The notes below the pieces were generated by a model that saw only the letters and a program-made list of their open reading frames with translations, was not told the DNA's origin and made no database searches. Positions 61,743 to 64,000 of a stretch of DNA of 64,000 bases are shown here, one piece after another. The first letter of the stretch is position 1; every line of letters begins with the position of its first letter. The position numbers were made by a program, and so were the translations under genes. The DNA is from Arthrobacter sp. FB24 (GTDB lineage: Bacteria; Actinomycetota; Actinomycetes; Actinomycetales; Micrococcaceae): the NCBI RefSeq assembly GCF_000196235.1, contig NC_008541.1, positions 4,464,001 to 4,528,000 on the forward strand, given 5' to 3'.

Positions 61743-63092
61743 ATGCGCACTGTCAGCGAACTGCCCGGGCTAAGCGGCAGCACCGGAGCCGGAAGCTCCG
61801 CTCCGGAATTGAACTGGGCCGGAAACTACCGCTACACGGCCGCTTCGATCCACCGTCCCCGCACCCTCGAGGAAGTCCAGGAGGTGGTGGCCGGCGCCTC
61901 GAAAATCCGCGCCCTGGGCTCCCGGCACTCGTTCAATGCCATCGCCGACTCCCCCGGATCGCTGGTCTCGCTTGAAGACCTGGACCCCGGCATCCGCATC
62001 GATGCCGCCACTCGTACCGTCACTGTCTCCGGCGGCACCCGCTACGGTACCCTGGCGGAGCAGCTGGAATCTGCCGGCTTCGCATTGTCCAACCTTGCTT
62101 CCCTCCCGCATATCTCCGTGGCCGGAGCCATCGCAACCGCGACCCACGGGTCCGGCGATGCCAACGGCAACCTGGCAACGTCGGTTGCCGCACTGGAACT
62201 CGTAGCAGCGGACGGAACCGTCCACCGCCTCAACCGCGGCAGCTCGCCCGGCTTTGACGGCGCCGTCGTCGGGCTTGGCGCCCTGGGCGTCGTCACCAAG
62301 GTGACGCTGGACATCGAGCCCACCTTCACGGTGCGGCAGGACGTCTTCGAAGCCCTTCCGTGGGACACGGTTCTGGGAAATTTCGACGCCGTCACCTCCA
62401 GCGCTTACAGCGTCAGCCTGTTTACGGACTGGAGCGGGGACGACGTGGCGCAGGCCTGGCTCAAGAGCCGCCTATCCGGCTCGGCCGCCAGTTCCGATGC
62501 CGGTTCGACCCTGGCTGGCGAGGCCTTCGCCGCCGGCACGTTCTTCGGCGGGACGCGGGCGGGGGTCGCCCGGCACCCCCTGCCCGGAGTCTCGGCCGAA
62601 AACTGCACCGAACAGCTCGGGGTTCCGGGGTCCTGGTCCGAGCGGCTGGCGCACTTCCGCATGGCCTTCACCCCCAGCAGCGGCGAGGAACTGCAGAGCG
62701 AGTTCTTCGTCCGCCGCGAACATGCCGTGGCCGCCATCGGGGAGCTCCGCGCCCTCTCGGACCGCATCACCCCGTTGCTGCTTGTCTCGGAAATCCGCAC
62801 CGTGGCGGCGGACAAGCTCTGGCTGAGCACCGCTTACGGACAGGATTCGGTGGGGTTCCATTTCACCTGGAAGCAGCGGCAGGATGAGGTGGAGAAGGTC
62901 CTCCCCGTCATGGAGGAGGCCCTGGCGCCATTCAACGCCCGGCCCCACTGGGGCAAGCTGTTCCATGCCGGCGCCGATGCCGTGGCCGAGCTGTACCCGC
63001 GCTTTTCCGACTTCAAAGACCTTGCCGAACGGATGGATCCGGAGCAAAAATTCCGCAATGAGTTCCTGGCCCGGAAGGTCTTCGGAAACTAG
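61743..63092 (+). CDS. AldO-like alditol oxidase (FAD-dependent)
   Basis: A 449-residue VAO/GlcD-type flavoenzyme. RALGSRHSFNAIADSPG has the histidine that carries covalent FAD in alditol oxidases; GATH-style SVAGAIATATHGSG and LGVVTKVTLDIEP complete the FAD domain, and AHFRMAFTPSSGEELQSEF and HWGKLF the substrate domain (ALO type). Related AldO oxidises xylitol, sorbitol and mannitol to aldoses with release of H2O2. It lies in the mannitol PTS region and a LacI-type operator precedes it. AAAGGGA lies before ATG 61743. Confidence 0.88.
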   Translation: MRTVSELPGLSGSTGAGSSAPELNWAGNYRYTAASIHRPRTLEEVQEVVAGASKIRALGSRHSFNAIADSPGSLVSLEDLDPGIRIDAATRTVTVSGGTRYGTLAEQLESAGFALSNLASLPHISVAGAIATATHGSGDANGNLATSVAALELVAADGTVHRLNRGSSPGFDGAVVGLGALGVVTKVTLDIEPTFTVRQDVFEALPWDTVLGNFDAVTSSAYSVSLFTDWSGDDVAQAWLKSRLSGSAASSDAGSTLAGEAFAAGTFFGGTRAGVARHPLPGVSAENCTEQLGVPGSWSERLAHFRMAFTPSSGEELQSEFFVRREHAVAAIGELRALSDRITPLLLVSEIRTVAADKLWLSTAYGQDSVGFHFTWKQRQDEVEKVLPVMEEALAPFNARPHWGKLFHAGADAVAELYPRFSDFKDLAERMDPEQKFRNEFLARKVFGN

Positions 63093-63104
63093 GTCGGCGG
63101 CCGC

Positions 63105-64000
63105 CTAAATCCGTGGGCGTCCTGCCCAGCGGCGGGCCTTGAGGGCCGCATGGAGTTCGAGCCGGACCATGCCCTTCAGCGGATCCACGCCAAGGACCTG
63201 CCGGATGCGGCCCAGCCGGTTGTAAATACTGCTCCGGTGCAGATGCAGCCTGGTGGCGACGTCCTGCACTGAACCGTCATTGTCATACAGGAGTTCCAGC
63301 ACGGGCAGGAGCTCACCGTTCCGATCGTGGTCTTCCAGGATGCGCCAGTAGACGGAACCGGCGTCGGCCCAGGCCCCGGCGCCGCCACCGGCGGAGGCCA
63401 GCAGCTGGTAGACGCCGGTGGCCCGGCAATCCACCAGCTCGCCCAGCTGGGAATCCACTGCGGCGGCCTGCGCGGCCTGCTTGGACTGCCGGTAGGCGTC
63501 TGCCAGTTGACGCGGCTTGGCGAAGCCTTCGCTTGTTCCAAGGATGATCCGGTGCACGGGCCGCCCGGACCGCTTGGCAAGTTCCAGCTGGTAGTGGACC
63601 AGGACCTGCGCATGGGCCGCCCGCCCGGTAGATTCCCGGAACAGGACCACCGCGTGGGTTTCCGTGCCGGCACTGAAGAGCGCCGCGTCCACACCGATGG
63701 TCGCCTGCAGGGCCGAGGACCGGTGGATCAGGGTTGAGGCGATGGGGTCGGATCCCTCCGCCCAGCCGTCGGCGTCGAGCACTGTGACAAGCTGCCACGG
63801 GCCGCGGCCCTGCACCTCCTTCCAGCCGGCCACGGCGGCAACGGCATTCGCTTCACCGCGGCAGGCGCTGAGGAACTCCTGCTCCCTGCGGCGCCGGAAC
63901 TCGGATTCGGCCGTGTTCGACTCGAGGAGCAGCCCGGACAGAAGTTCGAGTTCGTCCCGGACGCCAGGCAGCTGGGTGAGAATCGCCGTCGCGCTTTGGT
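63105..64000 (-). CDS. PucR-type transcriptional regulator, 5' end outside window
   Basis: The frame runs off the right edge, so this is the C-terminal ~298 residues of a PucR/CdaR-like regulator. The HTH is at the very end: SVQDVATRLHLHRSSIYNRLGRIRQVLG. Before it is a GGDEF-like helical-sheet domain typical of PucR proteins (AVVLFRESTGRAAHAQVLVHYQLELAKRSGRPV). Such proteins regulate purine, sugar-acid or polyol catabolism. It is convergent with the polyol oxidase gene, 12 bp apart. Confidence 0.85.
   Translation of the reverse strand, partial: QSATAILTQLPGVRDELELLSGLLLESNTAESEFRRRREQEFLSACRGEANAVAAVAGWKEVQGRGPWQLVTVLDADGWAEGSDPIASTLIHRSSALQATIGVDAALFSAGTETHAVVLFRESTGRAAHAQVLVHYQLELAKRSGRPVHRIILGTSEGFAKPRQLADAYRQSKQAAQAAAVDSQLGELVDCRATGVYQLLASAGGGAGAWADAGSVYWRILEDHDRNGELLPVLELLYDNDGSVQDVATRLHLHRSSIYNRLGRIRQVLGVDPLKGMVRLELHAALKARRWAGRPRI

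Overview
The window is high-GC DNA with dense, mostly short-spaced genes. It has frequent GTG and TTG starts and many probable leaderless genes with a TANNNT hexamer 6-7 nt before the start codon. It also has actinobacterial family markers: DUF222/HNH protein, DUF4389, LtrA, WXG100-type protein and GluQRS. Gene content and protein style fit a soil actinobacterium of the Micrococcaceae, most like Arthrobacter, Pseudarthrobacter or Paenarthrobacter. That placement is inference from families and codon use; no rRNA or tRNA gene was seen.

Layout. 1-1.8 kb: the end of an NmrA-type reductase and a sulfite-oxidase-like molybdoenzyme. 1.8-10 kb: a divergent carbohydrate locus. The minus operon encodes a TIM-barrel sugar-phosphate isomerase/epimerase, an SDR dehydrogenase, a fused DhaK-DhaL kinase and an RpiB/DerI-type isomerase. 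The plus operon encodes an MHS-type transporter, a transketolase split into two subunits and an FCD-GntR regulator. Four copies of one palindromic operator lie at the divergent promoter and before the regulator. I read this as tetrose/tetritol (erythrulose-type) catabolism feeding erythrose 4-phosphate to transketolase. 10-17 kb: SDR, DUF4389 membrane protein, STAS-like protein coupled to a Zn alcohol dehydrogenase, SRPBCC protein and YtcJ-type amidohydrolase.

16.9-24.7 kb is a patch rich in DNA-processing proteins: two paralogous GIY-YIG proteins, a DUF222-HNH protein, a DEDDh exonuclease with BRCT, a uracil-DNA-glycosylase-like protein, and then hipBA with operator palindromes. 24.8-29.7 kb is an asparagine-to-fumarate operon: FCD regulator, Asparaginase_II-type enzyme, aspA and permease. 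Lactate dehydrogenase, a DUF6153-like/DUF305 pair, an unusual GNAT-AAA+ fusion, LtrA, a type-B carboxylesterase, an HD hydrolase and gluQRS follow.

38.5-54.7 kb holds two Lrp regulators, a WXG100-headed large protein translationally coupled to a lipoprotein, a LysE exporter, a DUF456 protein and malic enzyme. It also holds an RraA-family protein and four MFS transporters, one with a MarR regulator. 54.7-63.1 kb is a mannitol PTS locus: mtlD, mtlA (EIICBA), a TetR regulator, then divergent ptsI and ptsH, a HTH protein and an AldO-like polyol oxidase behind a LacI-type operator. A truncated PucR-type regulator closes the window.

Non-coding structure is notable. There is a family of nested-palindrome intergenic repeats (CTCTCTCAC type, 52-54.8 kb), a second family built on AGCGCGAACGGACA, and three terminators at unrelated loci sharing the stem GGGAGGC. 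The strongest candidates for something not yet described are the tetrose locus with its operator set, the GNAT-AAA+ fusion, the exonuclease/GIY-YIG gene pair and the WXG100-lipoprotein pair.
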